Below are positions 24,143 through 33,200 of a DNA stretch of 33,494 nt, piece after piece. This DNA is from an uncultured Treponema sp. GTDB taxonomy: Bacteria > Spirochaetota > Spirochaetia > Treponematales > Treponemataceae. Both the position numbers and the translations under genes were made by a program. The DNA lies in the NCBI GenBank assembly GCA_905372235.1, contig CAJPOF010000019.1, positions 1 through 33,494 of the forward strand, written 5' to 3'. Numbering within the stretch: the first letter of the stretch is position 1; each line of letters begins with the position of its first letter. The notes beneath the pieces were generated by a model. It made no database searches, was not told the DNA's origin, and saw only the letters and a list, made by a program, of their open reading frames with translations.

Positions 24143-24318
24143 TAAAACACTGCGAGTTTCCCTAGGGAACGAAGTAAGCGACTAGGCTGGAGAATGCGGA
24201 ATCCTGGAACTGCCGCCGACGGCTTGCTACCAGAATCCCCTGATAAAGCAGATGACTTTTATTTGAAAAAATAGTAATATTGTCCATCACGCTTAATTTT
24301 TTTACAGGGGTTACAGAT
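24143..24318. other. Extragenic segment between the toxin-antitoxin promoter and efp
   Basis: No ORF. It contains the perfect 12-bp palindrome TTCCCTAGGGAA (24159-24170), GCCG-CCGA-CGGC (about 24212-24223) and an imperfect inverted repeat CGGAATCCTGG with CCAGAATCCCC around it. ATGACT (24251-24256), 17 bp and TAATAT (24274-24279) give a weak candidate efp promoter. Confidence 0.35.
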
Positions 24319-24888
24319 ATGTTAATGACATCGCAGTTGAAAGTTGGAACGGCTTTTATGTATGAAGGAAATCCGCTTATTGTCCAGAAAATGCTCGGTC
24401 AGCGTTCGGGACGTGCCGGAATGGTGACGAATCTTCGTGTGCAGAATCTTGTTACAAAATCTACGATGGATCTTGGAATTGATGCCGGTGAAAAATTTGA
24501 TGAGGTTGACCTTGAATCCCACGTCACAAAACTTTCTTATATCGATGGCGATACTTATGTGTTCATGGATCAGGAGTCTTACGAACAATTTGAGCTTCCT
24601 AAGGATAATTTGGGCGATTATGCAGGCTATATAACGCCTGAAGACGAACTTGATGTGAAGCTTACATTCTACGAGGGAAAACCGGTCGGAATTGATATGC
24701 CTGTTCAGGTAACACGGACGGTTACATATACGGAACCGGGAGTAAAGGGCGATACCTCAGGAAAGTCGCTGAAGCCTGCGACACTTGATACTGGTATAGA
24801 AGTTCGGGTTCCTTTGTTTATAAGCGACGGAGAAAGAATCGTTATCGACACCAGGGACGGTTCGTTCGTGGAAAGGGCTAAGAACTAG
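24319..24888 (+). CDS. efp: Elongation factor P
   Basis: 189 residues, the normal EF-P length, in three beta domains (KOW-like 1-65; OB 66-128; OB 129-189). YIDGDTYVFMDQESYEQF and the C-terminal SGKSLKPATLDTGIEVRVP are diagnostic. EF-P relieves ribosome stalling at consecutive prolines. The tip of domain I, normally PGKG with a modified Lys, reads RSGRAG with Arg32 at the tip when counted from ATG 24319. That ATG has GGGG (24307-24310) 8 nt upstream; a second ATG lies 6 nt on. The Arg would need EarP-type rhamnosylation or none, rather than lysylation. Confidence 0.92.
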   Translation: MLMTSQLKVGTAFMYEGNPLIVQKMLGQRSGRAGMVTNLRVQNLVTKSTMDLGIDAGEKFDEVDLESHVTKLSYIDGDTYVFMDQESYEQFELPKDNLGDYAGYITPEDELDVKLTFYEGKPVGIDMPVQVTRTVTYTEPGVKGDTSGKSLKPATLDTGIEVRVPLFISDGERIVIDTRDGSFVERAKN

Positions 24889-24927
24889 GCGATAATTTTA
24901 CGCCGAACTGCTTTAGATTGGAAAAAC

Positions 24928-24968
24928 GGCGACAGGTTTTCAAAGAAATTTGGACCGTCGCTCTTTTT
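24928..24968. terminator. Bidirectional terminator between efp and the MocR gene
   Basis: GGCGACAGG (24928-24936) pairs with CCGTCGCT (24955-24962; one bulged A), with TCTTTTT on the right and AAAAA (24922-24926) on the left, so it can end both convergent transcripts. A smaller hairpin GGCG-CGCC precedes it (24889-24904). Confidence 0.65.
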
Positions 24969-24987
24969 GTTTTATTGGCGGCGTTTT

Positions 24988-26385
24988 TTAGCAAAGGGCA
25001 TCTTCGATTTTGAGGACGGCTTTTTCAATATTTTCTTTTTTTATTCCGCTGTAATTTACCACAAAAGTTTTGTCGTCATTTTCGGGTATTTTTTGATAAT
25101 AAAAGTTTTTGAGAAGCGGAAGATTTATGCCCCGCTCTTTCAGGCGTTTTTCAAGTTCTTCCGAAGAATATTTGCTATCGATTTTTAAAAGAAAATGCAG
25201 TCCGGATTCTTTTTCGTGGAAACTTGAAATTTTTGAAAGGGCGCTGTTTTGCAACGCCCCAATCAGGTTGTTGCGTAGATTTCTATAAAAATTTTTCATG
25301 CGGATTATGTGTTTTTCGTAATGGCCTTCTGAAATGAAGCGGGCTAGGGTGTATTGTTCGAACGCACTTACAGGGCATGAATAGAATCCCAGCTTTTCTT
25401 CAAAAAGGGGAATAAGCCGTTCGGGAAGTACCATGAAACTTATTCTGAAAGATGGCGCCAGCGTTTTAGTGAAGGAATTTATGTATATGACTTTCCCGGA
25501 TGGATCGGAGCTTTGCAGGGTTGGAAGGGGTTTTCCGATAAAGCGGAATTCGCTGTCGTAGTCATCTTCTAGAATGTAGCGGTTGTTTCCATTGTTTGCC
25601 CAAGCAAGAATTTCTTGGCGTCGGCGGATTGGCATGATTATTCCTGTGGGGAAATGATGGTTTGGACAAACATGAGCCACATTTGCGCCTGATTTTTCAA
25701 GTTCGTCCGGATTCATGCCATGCTCATCGATTTTTACGGGAAGTGCTTTTGTTCCGTTGAGTTCAAAGACTTTAGCCGCTCTTCGATAACCCGGATTTTC
25801 TACGGCGAAAATATTATCTTGCCCCAAAAGCTGAACTACCATCGAATAAAGATTTTCCGTGCCTGCTCCGATTACAATCTGTTCGGGTTTTACGTTCATG
25901 CTTCGGAATTCCAAAAGATGTTTTACGAGAGCGATTCTAAGTGGAGCGACACCTTTTATTCCGACTCGTTGAAGGAGTTTTTCGTCCTTGGAATTCAGGA
26001 TTTGCCGCATCGTGTGCGACCATAGTGCGAATGGAAATTTCTCGTAGCCGGTAGAATTGCTGCTGAAATCAGCCAGCCATTCTTTTTTTTCGACGAGATT
26101 TTCCTTTGTTTTGACGGAGGGAATATTTTTGTGTTTTACCGGGCGTAGTTCCGTGACGAAAAAACCTTTTTTTTCGATAGAATAAATGTATCCTTCGGAA
26201 ATCAGAAGAGAATAGGCGTTCTGCACTGTTATTACGCTGACGCCAAGATTTTCTGCCAAAGTTCGTTTTGACGGAAGTTTTTCGTTGGGTTTGAGAGTTC
26301 CGCCCGATATTTGATTTTTTATGGATAAATAAATCCATTCGCAGAGTCCGCACTTTCCCTTGCCTTCGAACGAAACGGTAATCAT
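24988..26385 (-). CDS. MocR/PdxR-type transcription regulator (GntR HTH plus aminotransferase fold)
   Basis: 465 residues. N-terminal winged helix (about 15-80; LPSKRTLAENLGVSVITVQN is the GntR recognition region), linker, then a fold-type I aminotransferase-like domain (about 105-460) with the PLP site: EDDYDSEFRF (Asp275) and SFTKTLAPSFR, where Lys307 would bind PLP. The family senses PLP or an amino-acid adduct and controls vitamin B6, GABA or related genes. AAAGGT precedes ATG 26385. It lies 15 bp after the trkH stop, so it seems to be the last gene of the ECF-S/trkA/trkH operon, an unusual place for such a regulator. Confidence 0.9.
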   Translation of the reverse strand: MITVSFEGKGKCGLCEWIYLSIKNQISGGTLKPNEKLPSKRTLAENLGVSVITVQNAYSLLISEGYIYSIEKKGFFVTELRPVKHKNIPSVKTKENLVEKKEWLADFSSNSTGYEKFPFALWSHTMRQILNSKDEKLLQRVGIKGVAPLRIALVKHLLEFRSMNVKPEQIVIGAGTENLYSMVVQLLGQDNIFAVENPGYRRAAKVFELNGTKALPVKIDEHGMNPDELEKSGANVAHVCPNHHFPTGIIMPIRRRQEILAWANNGNNRYILEDDYDSEFRFIGKPLPTLQSSDPSGKVIYINSFTKTLAPSFRISFMVLPERLIPLFEEKLGFYSCPVSAFEQYTLARFISEGHYEKHIIRMKNFYRNLRNNLIGALQNSALSKISSFHEKESGLHFLLKIDSKYSSEELEKRLKERGINLPLLKNFYYQKIPENDDKTFVVNYSGIKKENIEKAVLKIEDALC

Positions 26386-26400
26386 AAAAGACCTTTAGAT

Positions 26401-27852
26401 TTATTTTTTCCAATAACTTGGGAAAAAGAAAATTATCATTGTGTATAATTCTAATCTTCCGGCAAGCATTGCAAAGCAATACCACCATTTAAGGAAATCC
26501 GGCAAAAATCCATAATTAAAAAGCGGACCAAGTTTGCCGAATCCCGGACCGATGTTTCCTACCATTGACATTGCGCCGGTAAATGCCGTGAGTATGTCCA
26601 AGTTCGCAAAACAGCCGAACAGGGTTGTGATTCCGATTAGCGAAAAAAATATCACCAGGAAAGAGGTGACCACGGAAACAATTTCGTTGTCTCTTGGCGA
26701 ACCGTCAAGGCGTAGGGTAAATATTCCGTGCGGATGAAGGATTTTTTTTGTCTCGTTGTTCAACTGTTTGAAAAGTACAACCCATCGAATGATTTTAAAG
26801 CCGCCGCTTGTTGAGCCGGAAGAGCCGCCGATAAAAAATAAAAGAAAAATGAAAAATTGGGATACGCTTGGCCAAGCTGTAAAATCGGCGGTGGCGAAGC
26901 CGCTTGTCGAGCTGATTGAAAGCGCCTGAAACGAGCCGTATCTCAAGGCACTTCCGATTCCGCCGTACATTCGAATCAATGGAAGCGAAACGCCTAAAAT
27001 ACACAGAAGGTTGACGGCGACATAAGCTTTTAGTTCGGAATTCTTTTTTACGTCGTTCCAGTGACCGGTCAGAATATAAAAGTACAGGCTGAAGTTGATT
27101 CCTGCAAGGAACATGAAAACGGTTATTATTATGTCGATTGCGGCGGAATTGTATCCGGCAACGCTTGCGTTTTTGCTTGAAAATCCGCCCGTTCCCAATG
27201 TGGAAAATGCGTGCGAGATTGCATCTATAAAATCCATTCCTGCGATTTTTAATGCGATTGTTTCTACAGCTGTCAGGACAAAATAGATAATCCACAAGAG
27301 TTTTGCGGTTGTGGTTATTTTGTCGGTCATCTTGCCTTTTTCCGGACCGGTGGTTTCTGCCTTTATCAGCTGAAAACCGCCTACGCCCAAAAGCGGAAGA
27401 AGAGCTACGGTAAGGGCGACGATTCCCATTCCGCCAAGCCAATGCGTAAGGCATCGCCAAAGATTCATGCTCCGGGGAAGGTTTTGGACTTCGCCGAAAA
27501 TTGTTGCACCAGTTGTGGAAAAACCGGAACAGCTTTCAAAAAAAGCATCGGTAAAAGATGCGGAGCAGCCGCTTGCGAAAATCGGAATTGCGCCGAAAAG
27601 GCTGGAAAAAATCCATGCGCACGCAACGGTTACGTATGTCGAACGAATCGTCAGGTTTATTTTGCGTTTTCTTAGTGGAATATTTACGGCAAGAAGAATT
27701 ATCCAGCCGGAAAGCATCGGAATCAGATACGAAAGCATGAGCCGGGATTCTTCATGCAGGGAAAAAGAAACGAGAAAGGGCATCAGCATAGTCGTTCCGA
27801 CAATCGCCACCAGAATTGAATTGATTCTCAAAAGATTTAAAAACATTTTCAT
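26401..27852 (-). CDS. trkH: Potassium uptake channel subunit TrkH
   Basis: 483 residues, a TrkH/KtrB channel with four M1-P-M2 repeats. The selectivity-filter segments are visible in order: CSGFSTTGATIF, LGTGGFSSKNA, SISSTSGFATAD and SMVGNIGPGFG, each with its filter Gly. The C-terminal LYTMIIFFFPSYWKK is typical. With the TrkA/KtrA-type ring it forms a K+ uptake system driven by Na+ or H+. Start ATG 27852 lies 8 bp after the trkA stop, with GGGAA upstream. Confidence 0.95.
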   Translation of the reverse strand: MKMFLNLLRINSILVAIVGTTMLMPFLVSFSLHEESRLMLSYLIPMLSGWIILLAVNIPLRKRKINLTIRSTYVTVACAWIFSSLFGAIPIFASGCSASFTDAFFESCSGFSTTGATIFGEVQNLPRSMNLWRCLTHWLGGMGIVALTVALLPLLGVGGFQLIKAETTGPEKGKMTDKITTTAKLLWIIYFVLTAVETIALKIAGMDFIDAISHAFSTLGTGGFSSKNASVAGYNSAAIDIIITVFMFLAGINFSLYFYILTGHWNDVKKNSELKAYVAVNLLCILGVSLPLIRMYGGIGSALRYGSFQALSISSTSGFATADFTAWPSVSQFFIFLLFFIGGSSGSTSGGFKIIRWVVLFKQLNNETKKILHPHGIFTLRLDGSPRDNEIVSVVTSFLVIFFSLIGITTLFGCFANLDILTAFTGAMSMVGNIGPGFGKLGPLFNYGFLPDFLKWWYCFAMLAGRLELYTMIIFFFPSYWKK

Positions 27853-27860
27853 GCGCAGTG

Positions 27861-29306
27861 CTATTCCCTGTTGTTCCCAAAGAATTCCAAAATCTTTTTT
27901 GAATAATCCGCTTGCGAGATTAAGACAAGATGGTCGCCGATAGATACGACGGTTTCGCCGTTCGCAATTTCGTAATCTTCATTTCCGGAATGTTTGTCCA
28001 AAAGAACAAGATATTTTCCCGGATCGGAAAGTTCTTTGACTTTTTTACCGTTTACCGGCGAATCGTTGGGAAGCACACATTCGATTATTTCCAGGTCGCC
28101 ATTTGTAACGGTGTGGATTTCTTTTACGGATTTTCCTCTAAGATGACTCATTATGGAATCGACAACCACATCGCGAAGGGCTACGGTAACGTCAATTCCG
28201 AGTTTTTCGGCAATTTTTGCGAATGCGGAACTTGTTACAAGACTTATCGACTGCTTTACCCCCAAGGATTCAAGATATGCCGCAAGAACCATGTTCAATT
28301 CGTGGTTGTGCGTGGAACATATCGCCAAATCAAAATCCGGAATTCCTTCTTCACGCAAAAAACTTTCGTCTGTTGCGTCTCCAAGGCAAACTTCGGCTTC
28401 CTCAAAACGTTCGGCTGCGGATTTTGCAAGGTCTGCGTCCGAATCGATTATCAAAAGTTTTTGAGATACCCTTTTTGCCGACTTGGTTTTTAGCATTTTG
28501 AACAACGAAAGTTTTTTAGGCTCGATAATTCTGCTTGCCACTAGAGTGCCGATTCGCCCCGCCCCGATTATTGCGATTTTTTTTAATTCCTTTTGTTTTG
28601 AACCGCAAAGTTCAAGGATTTTGCTTATTCGGCTTTTTTCCGTAAGGATTCCGAGTGTGCAGCCGGCTTCCATTACCGTATTTCCATTTGGCAGAAAGCC
28701 TTCGCCGTCTTTTTCGATATACGAAACCAAGAGATGTTCTTCCGTCAGGTTCTTGATTTCCATCAGTTTGTGGCCTGCGAACACACTTTCGTCGGCTACG
28801 GTTATTCTGAAAATCTGTTTTTCCGATTCGCCGAATGTAAAGACATTGCTCACAGCTCCGTTTTCCACAGCCTGAACAATGGCTTTTGCCGCCTCTACGT
28901 CGGGGTGAATCATATAATCGATTCCGTAGAGCGGTCTGTGCTTTCCGGAGAATGTATTTGCGTGCGATTTGCTTGCTTCGGCAGTATTCACATAATATGC
29001 GTAGTTTCGGACTCGCGCGATTTTCAAAATGTCGGGATAAACCGCATCCACAAGGGAGCAGGTTATCATATTGACTTCATCGCTGCTTGTGACGCAAACC
29101 ATGGCGTCCGCCTTGGCGATTCCGGCTTTTTCCAAGGTCTCAAGATTGTTTCCGTCTGCAACCAGAACCGAACAGTCAAGCCGATTGGAAATGTGCCTCA
29201 TGCGTTCTTCGTCGTTATCGATTACTACAACGTTGTTTTTCTCGTTAATAAGAATTTTTGCAAGCTGGATTCCTGTAAATCCTGCACCTACGATTACGAT
29301 TCTCAT
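27861..29306 (-). CDS. trkA: Potassium transporter peripheral subunit TrkA (two RCK units)
   Basis: 481 residues in two tandem RCK-N/RCK-C units. Nucleotide sites: MRIVIVGAGFTGIQLAKIL with a terminal acidic residue VVVIDND in the first, and IAIIGAGRIGTLVASRII with LLIIDSD in the second. Tandem-domain TrkA gates TrkH in response to NAD(H)/ATP/ADP or c-di-AMP. The start overlaps the end of the ECF gene by 4 bp (ATGA), so expression is coupled. Confidence 0.95.
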   Translation of the reverse strand: MRIVIVGAGFTGIQLAKILINEKNNVVVIDNDEERMRHISNRLDCSVLVADGNNLETLEKAGIAKADAMVCVTSSDEVNMITCSLVDAVYPDILKIARVRNYAYYVNTAEASKSHANTFSGKHRPLYGIDYMIHPDVEAAKAIVQAVENGAVSNVFTFGESEKQIFRITVADESVFAGHKLMEIKNLTEEHLLVSYIEKDGEGFLPNGNTVMEAGCTLGILTEKSRISKILELCGSKQKELKKIAIIGAGRIGTLVASRIIEPKKLSLFKMLKTKSAKRVSQKLLIIDSDADLAKSAAERFEEAEVCLGDATDESFLREEGIPDFDLAICSTHNHELNMVLAAYLESLGVKQSISLVTSSAFAKIAEKLGIDVTVALRDVVVDSIMSHLRGKSVKEIHTVTNGDLEIIECVLPNDSPVNGKKVKELSDPGKYLVLLDKHSGNEDYEIANGETVVSIGDHLVLISQADYSKKILEFFGNNRE

Positions 29307-30019
29307 ACGGTTTCCTGATTTTCCTTGTCAGGGGAAGCCTCTTTTTTGTCATTTGCTTCGGAGTTGTTATTTTCCGTACTGCGAAGATTGTCTTTTTCCA
29401 ATCGGGAAAATTTCGATTTTGATACGGATGTTACGAAAATTGCACTTATCACTGCAGAACAGACAATAATTGCCGCGACAGCCTCCATGATTGCGCCCGG
29501 AAGAATTACGGTCATAACTGCAATGAAGCCGGCACCTTCCATTGCTTCTGCGGTTTTTGAAGACGCAAACACAAAAAGCGAGCCGATGACTAAAGTGGTG
29601 TGACAAAGCGTTCCCAAAAATGCCGTTACCGCACTGTTTATTGATTTAGGAAGATGCGGAATAAAATCAATTAATTTGAAAAGAATCCAGCAGAACGTTC
29701 CAAAGAGAATCCTTGGCAAAACTGAAATCAGCGGATTTACAAAAAGGGGGTCAAGCACTCCGGATGGATTTGCGGCGGCATTTACAAGGCTTGTAAGACC
29801 AAAAACCGTTCCTGTAACAAGAGCGCCCGGAAGCCCTGCAAGGATTGCCGAAAGGATGACCGGAATATGCATTATTGTAAGCGATGTTGCAGGATTGAGC
29901 TGAATATATCCTAGGTGGAGTCCGGGGATTCCCATGAGAATGATAAGCGCGCTGAAAGCCCCGATAATGGCTATCTGTCTGTTTCGATTTTTGATGACGG
30001 AAGAAGAGATGATGCTCAT
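29303..30019 (-). CDS. ECF transporter S component (substrate-binding membrane subunit)
   Basis: 238 residues with about six hydrophobic segments (PF12822-like). Diagnostic features are AFSALIILMGIPGLHLGYIQ, LTIMHIPVILSAILAGLPGA and GTVFGLTSLVNAAANPSGVL. S components bind a vitamin or metal and dock to a shared EcfA-EcfA'-EcfT module, none of which is in the window. The C-terminal tail (about 200-238) is unusually long, charged and probably disordered. It heads an operon with trkA and trkH, an odd partnership. Substrate unknown. AAGGAG (30028-30033) precedes ATG 30019. Confidence 0.8.
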   Translation of the reverse strand: MSIISSSVIKNRNRQIAIIGAFSALIILMGIPGLHLGYIQLNPATSLTIMHIPVILSAILAGLPGALVTGTVFGLTSLVNAAANPSGVLDPLFVNPLISVLPRILFGTFCWILFKLIDFIPHLPKSINSAVTAFLGTLCHTTLVIGSLFVFASSKTAEAMEGAGFIAVMTVILPGAIMEAVAAIIVCSAVISAIFVTSVSKSKFSRLEKDNLRSTENNNSEANDKKEASPDKENQETV

Positions 30020-30034
30020 TTTAAAGTCTCCTTA

Positions 30035-30211
30035 TTATGGCAGTTTATTATGACAATAAAAGAGTTTTTGTAAAGAATCAAGCCAAGATAAATCGCAAAT
30101 CCTTGTGTTTATCCTTAATTTTTCAAAGGCGGACGGCGGAGGAGTTTTATTGTTTTTGCAAACTTTTATTCCCCATCCGCCGCCATTTGGAAGCCCCATT
30201 AATTCGTACAT
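30035..30211 (-). CDS. Possible 58-residue small ORF
   Basis: An ORF too short for the usual cutoff: it starts MYELMGLPNGGGWGIKVCKN, continues NKTPPPSAFEKLRINTR and ends HNKLP, 16 bp before the ECF gene. It is Gly- and Pro-rich with three Cys and no clear SD. It also coincides with a GC-rich hairpin (30134-30182) and the operon promoter (30047-30074), so it may be no gene at all. Confidence 0.25.
   Translation of the reverse strand: MYELMGLPNGGGWGIKVCKNNKTPPPSAFEKLRINTRICDLSWLDSLQKLFYCHNKLP
30047..30074 (-). promoter_or_regulatory. Promoter of the ECF-S/trkA/trkH/MocR operon
   Basis: On the minus strand TTTACA (30069-30074), a 16-bp spacer and CATAAT (30047-30052) lie 28 bp before ATG 30019, leaving a short leader with AAGGAG. 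Confidence 0.5.
30134..30187 (-). terminator. GC-rich hairpin between the peptidase gene and the ECF gene
   Basis: CGGCGGA with a GGGG extension on the minus strand (30182-30171) pairs with CTCC plus TCCGCCG (30144-30134) around a 26-nt AT loop, followed by TCCGCCTTTGAAAAATT. It could be a weak terminator for the large peptidase gene, or a repeat unit. Confidence 0.35.
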
Positions 30212-30275
30212 TTTAATTTTTCAGATACGCCGTATGCATATTTATAAAAAAATAGAAACACGACATTCGGGGTAT

Positions 30276-33200
30276 TTAAAGTAAAGCAACACCCATAAGC
30301 GCCAAGCCAAATTTATTTTGGTTCGGAAGATTGCAAGGTCTAAAAAGAAGCGAACAGTCAAACGAAATCTTGAAATTAGACCGAGCGAATCCGCCAAAAT
30401 TCGGGGTCGCTTCAAGGCTCACCGTGAACGCCAACTCGTCGTAATATTCGGCTTTGCCAGTGAAAAGTTTCTCCGCATAAATAGGAGCGTTCTGTATCGC
30501 CATGTTCGGAAGCGGAGTGCTAATTGTGTCCGCAAAATTTCCCGTGTAAGAAGTTTTTACGGAAAATCTATTGAAGAAAAAAAGCGGCAGCGTATTCGTT
30601 GAACGTTGGATTTCGGTCGCAAAAAGAATCATGGATGCGGATAGCGAGGCAAAATAATTCTGCGACGGAAAAAGTTCTGCCGAAAGAGATGTCGGAAGAT
30701 TTAAGGTCATCTTATACATTTCGAAAGGCAAAAGTTTTGGAATTTTCACGCTGAAAAATAGCCCCAAATTATACGAATTCGAAATAATGTCGTTTTTTGC
30801 AGCGAACGATTCAAAAAAATTATTTTGGAACGTTACAAATGCATTCCAGCCGATTTGGGAATTTGTGTCGGGGGAAAGTTTATTTATGTTTCCAAGACCC
30901 ATCATAATCGCATTGCTCGCATAAAGATATTTTGTCATGTCGGGATTTTTTAGAATTCCGAAAATATTTGATATTCCTTGCTCTTTGATTTTTTCGCCCA
31001 AGTCAAATAGACTTTGACGACCGTAAAAAAAGACTCCGTTATCTACAATCTCGAAAAAGGTTGTTCCTGCAATTCTTTGAATGTACAAAAAGTTGAGAGT
31101 TTCATAGGTTTGCTTGAATCCGCTAAAATCAAACTCCGAGTTTCCGCCGAGGCGACAGACGGTTTTATTTCCGGCGAAGTGTGCGAGTGCCGAAACTGAA
31201 AAACTTTCCGTAAAAGGGTTGTAGCTTGCGGAAAATCCCCATATCGGATTCGTCCACGGCGATGCGGAAAAATAAGAAACCCCGATAGGATTTAATAATT
31301 GAGTTAAGTTAAAAGTGCCGTTTTGATTTTTCCGAAAACCGTAGGAATGTGTCATTCCCAGCGGAGCGAAAACTCCGTGCGGTCCTGTGAACGTATATTT
31401 GAACGAGGAATATTTTTTGCTTTCCGATTCTATTGGGAGTTTTTCTTCCGAGTTTTCGCCGGATTTTTTTTCAGAGATTGAATTTTCTTGGATTTTTGGA
31501 AAATCGTTATCGCCGTTCGGAAGGTTTTCTTTTAAAGAAAGCTGTTCGAATTCTTTTCCGATTGCGGAAACCGACCTGAAATCCATTTTGCTCAAATCCG
31601 CAAGCATGATTTTCATTTCTTCAAAAAAATGCCCGACAAAAACGGCTTTTTTGCTGTCGTCAATAAGACCGGAATTGAAAACGCCGCCCGAAGAATCCTT
31701 TGTGCAAAAATCAAAACTCGTATCGGAAAAGTCGGAATTGTAGTTAAAAATTCCAAGGCGGGGCATAGTGCCTTTTTGCGTGAAGGTAAACGACACCTTG
31801 CCGTTGACGGCTGTGTTCAATTGCAGGAATACAGATTTTTCGTCCGTGTCGGGTGCGTTTGCAAAAAACTGACGGAACAGATTTTGCTCAAAATCGTATA
31901 CGCATATCGAAAAATCAAGTCCATCTTTGTAGGCAAAGAAAATTTTCCCGTCCATTGTTCCGGAAGTCGAAAAAATCTGCTTTCCGAACGGAGCTTTGAA
32001 CTCGGAAATTTCAGTTACCTCCATTATTTTGTTTTTTTTGTTCAGATTTATTTTGTAAATCTTGAGCGAAGAATTTTGCGAGATGGTTTTTACGGCTGCG
32101 ACATAATAATTTCCGTTGCTGAAGAAAACCGTTCCCTCTCGCAAGCCGGGTTCTTTTAGATTGTAGACGGCTTTGTTTTCCGTGTTTACAAGGGAAAGAT
32201 AAATTTTTGTGAAATTGTTATGCGGTCTGTATGAAGAAAGCGCAATGAATTTTCCGTCGGGGCTTAGGCTCATGCCTAGAAAATTGTAGGATTTGGCGAC
32301 GGTTTTTGCTTTTTCGGTTTTTTTATCGATAAAAATTATTTTGGATGTGTAATAGTCATAATATGCGTAGCCGATTCGGCTTGCCGTCAGCGCAGGATAC
32401 ATAGAGCGTCCGACGTTCATCATGGACGAAGATTTTTGCAATGAACACCAATCTTCTTCCCACGGGTTTGCGTTCACGTCGGGAATTTCAATGGAATCGA
32501 AAAATTCTTCCCATGCCTGAGCGATTTTTATTCCGTATACTTTTTTAAAGTTTGAAAAATAGAAAAGATAACTTGGACGCTGGATATTTACTGCGTTGTA
32601 CCAAAATTGAGCGTATTTTTCAAATCCGTATTTTTTTTGCAGATATTCCGAAAAAGCGCCGCCAAAATAATAGCTCAAGTTTCCGCCCGGAGAAATGTCC
32701 CTTGCTCCGTGAATTTCCGAATATTTGGGGAATTTTCCTTCGATTTTTGCCTGTTTTACCAAAAGTTTGTGCAAATCGCTGTTCTGCCGACCTTCACCAA
32801 GGTTACTTTCCGTGGAGACGGCGGCACCTTCCGCCCAGCCCATCGTAATTGTAAACAGAGCGGGATTTATAACATCTCCAAAAATACGAGAAGCTCCGTA
32901 CCAAAATTTATTCTTTGAATTGTAGGATATTGCATGGGTAAGTTCATGGCGGAACGTGTTCAAAAATGAGTCCGAGAAAACCATCAACGAATCCGTTGGC
33001 GGAGTGTCGTACATGACGATTGAATTGTACGGAAAAGCCGTAAAATACGCATTGAACATATCTTGCGAATGGCCGATTGTAACCGTCGTTCTGAATCTGT
33101 TTGGAACTTTATAGAGCTGGCACAGTTCTTCAAAAAGTCCGTCAGCTTTTTCAAAAAGGAGATTTGCGGTTGCTTCGGACTGGGGCGTGTATATTATATC

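Noticed and set aside
27442..27943. Plus-strand ORFs antisense to trkH and the trkA end
   Set aside because: They are mirror images of a well-supported membrane protein; composition is what a reversed membrane gene gives.
30020..30275. Riboswitch upstream of the ECF gene
   Set aside because: The promoter maps close to the start, leaving too short a leader, and the GC-rich hairpin lies upstream of it; no known aptamer motif was recognised.
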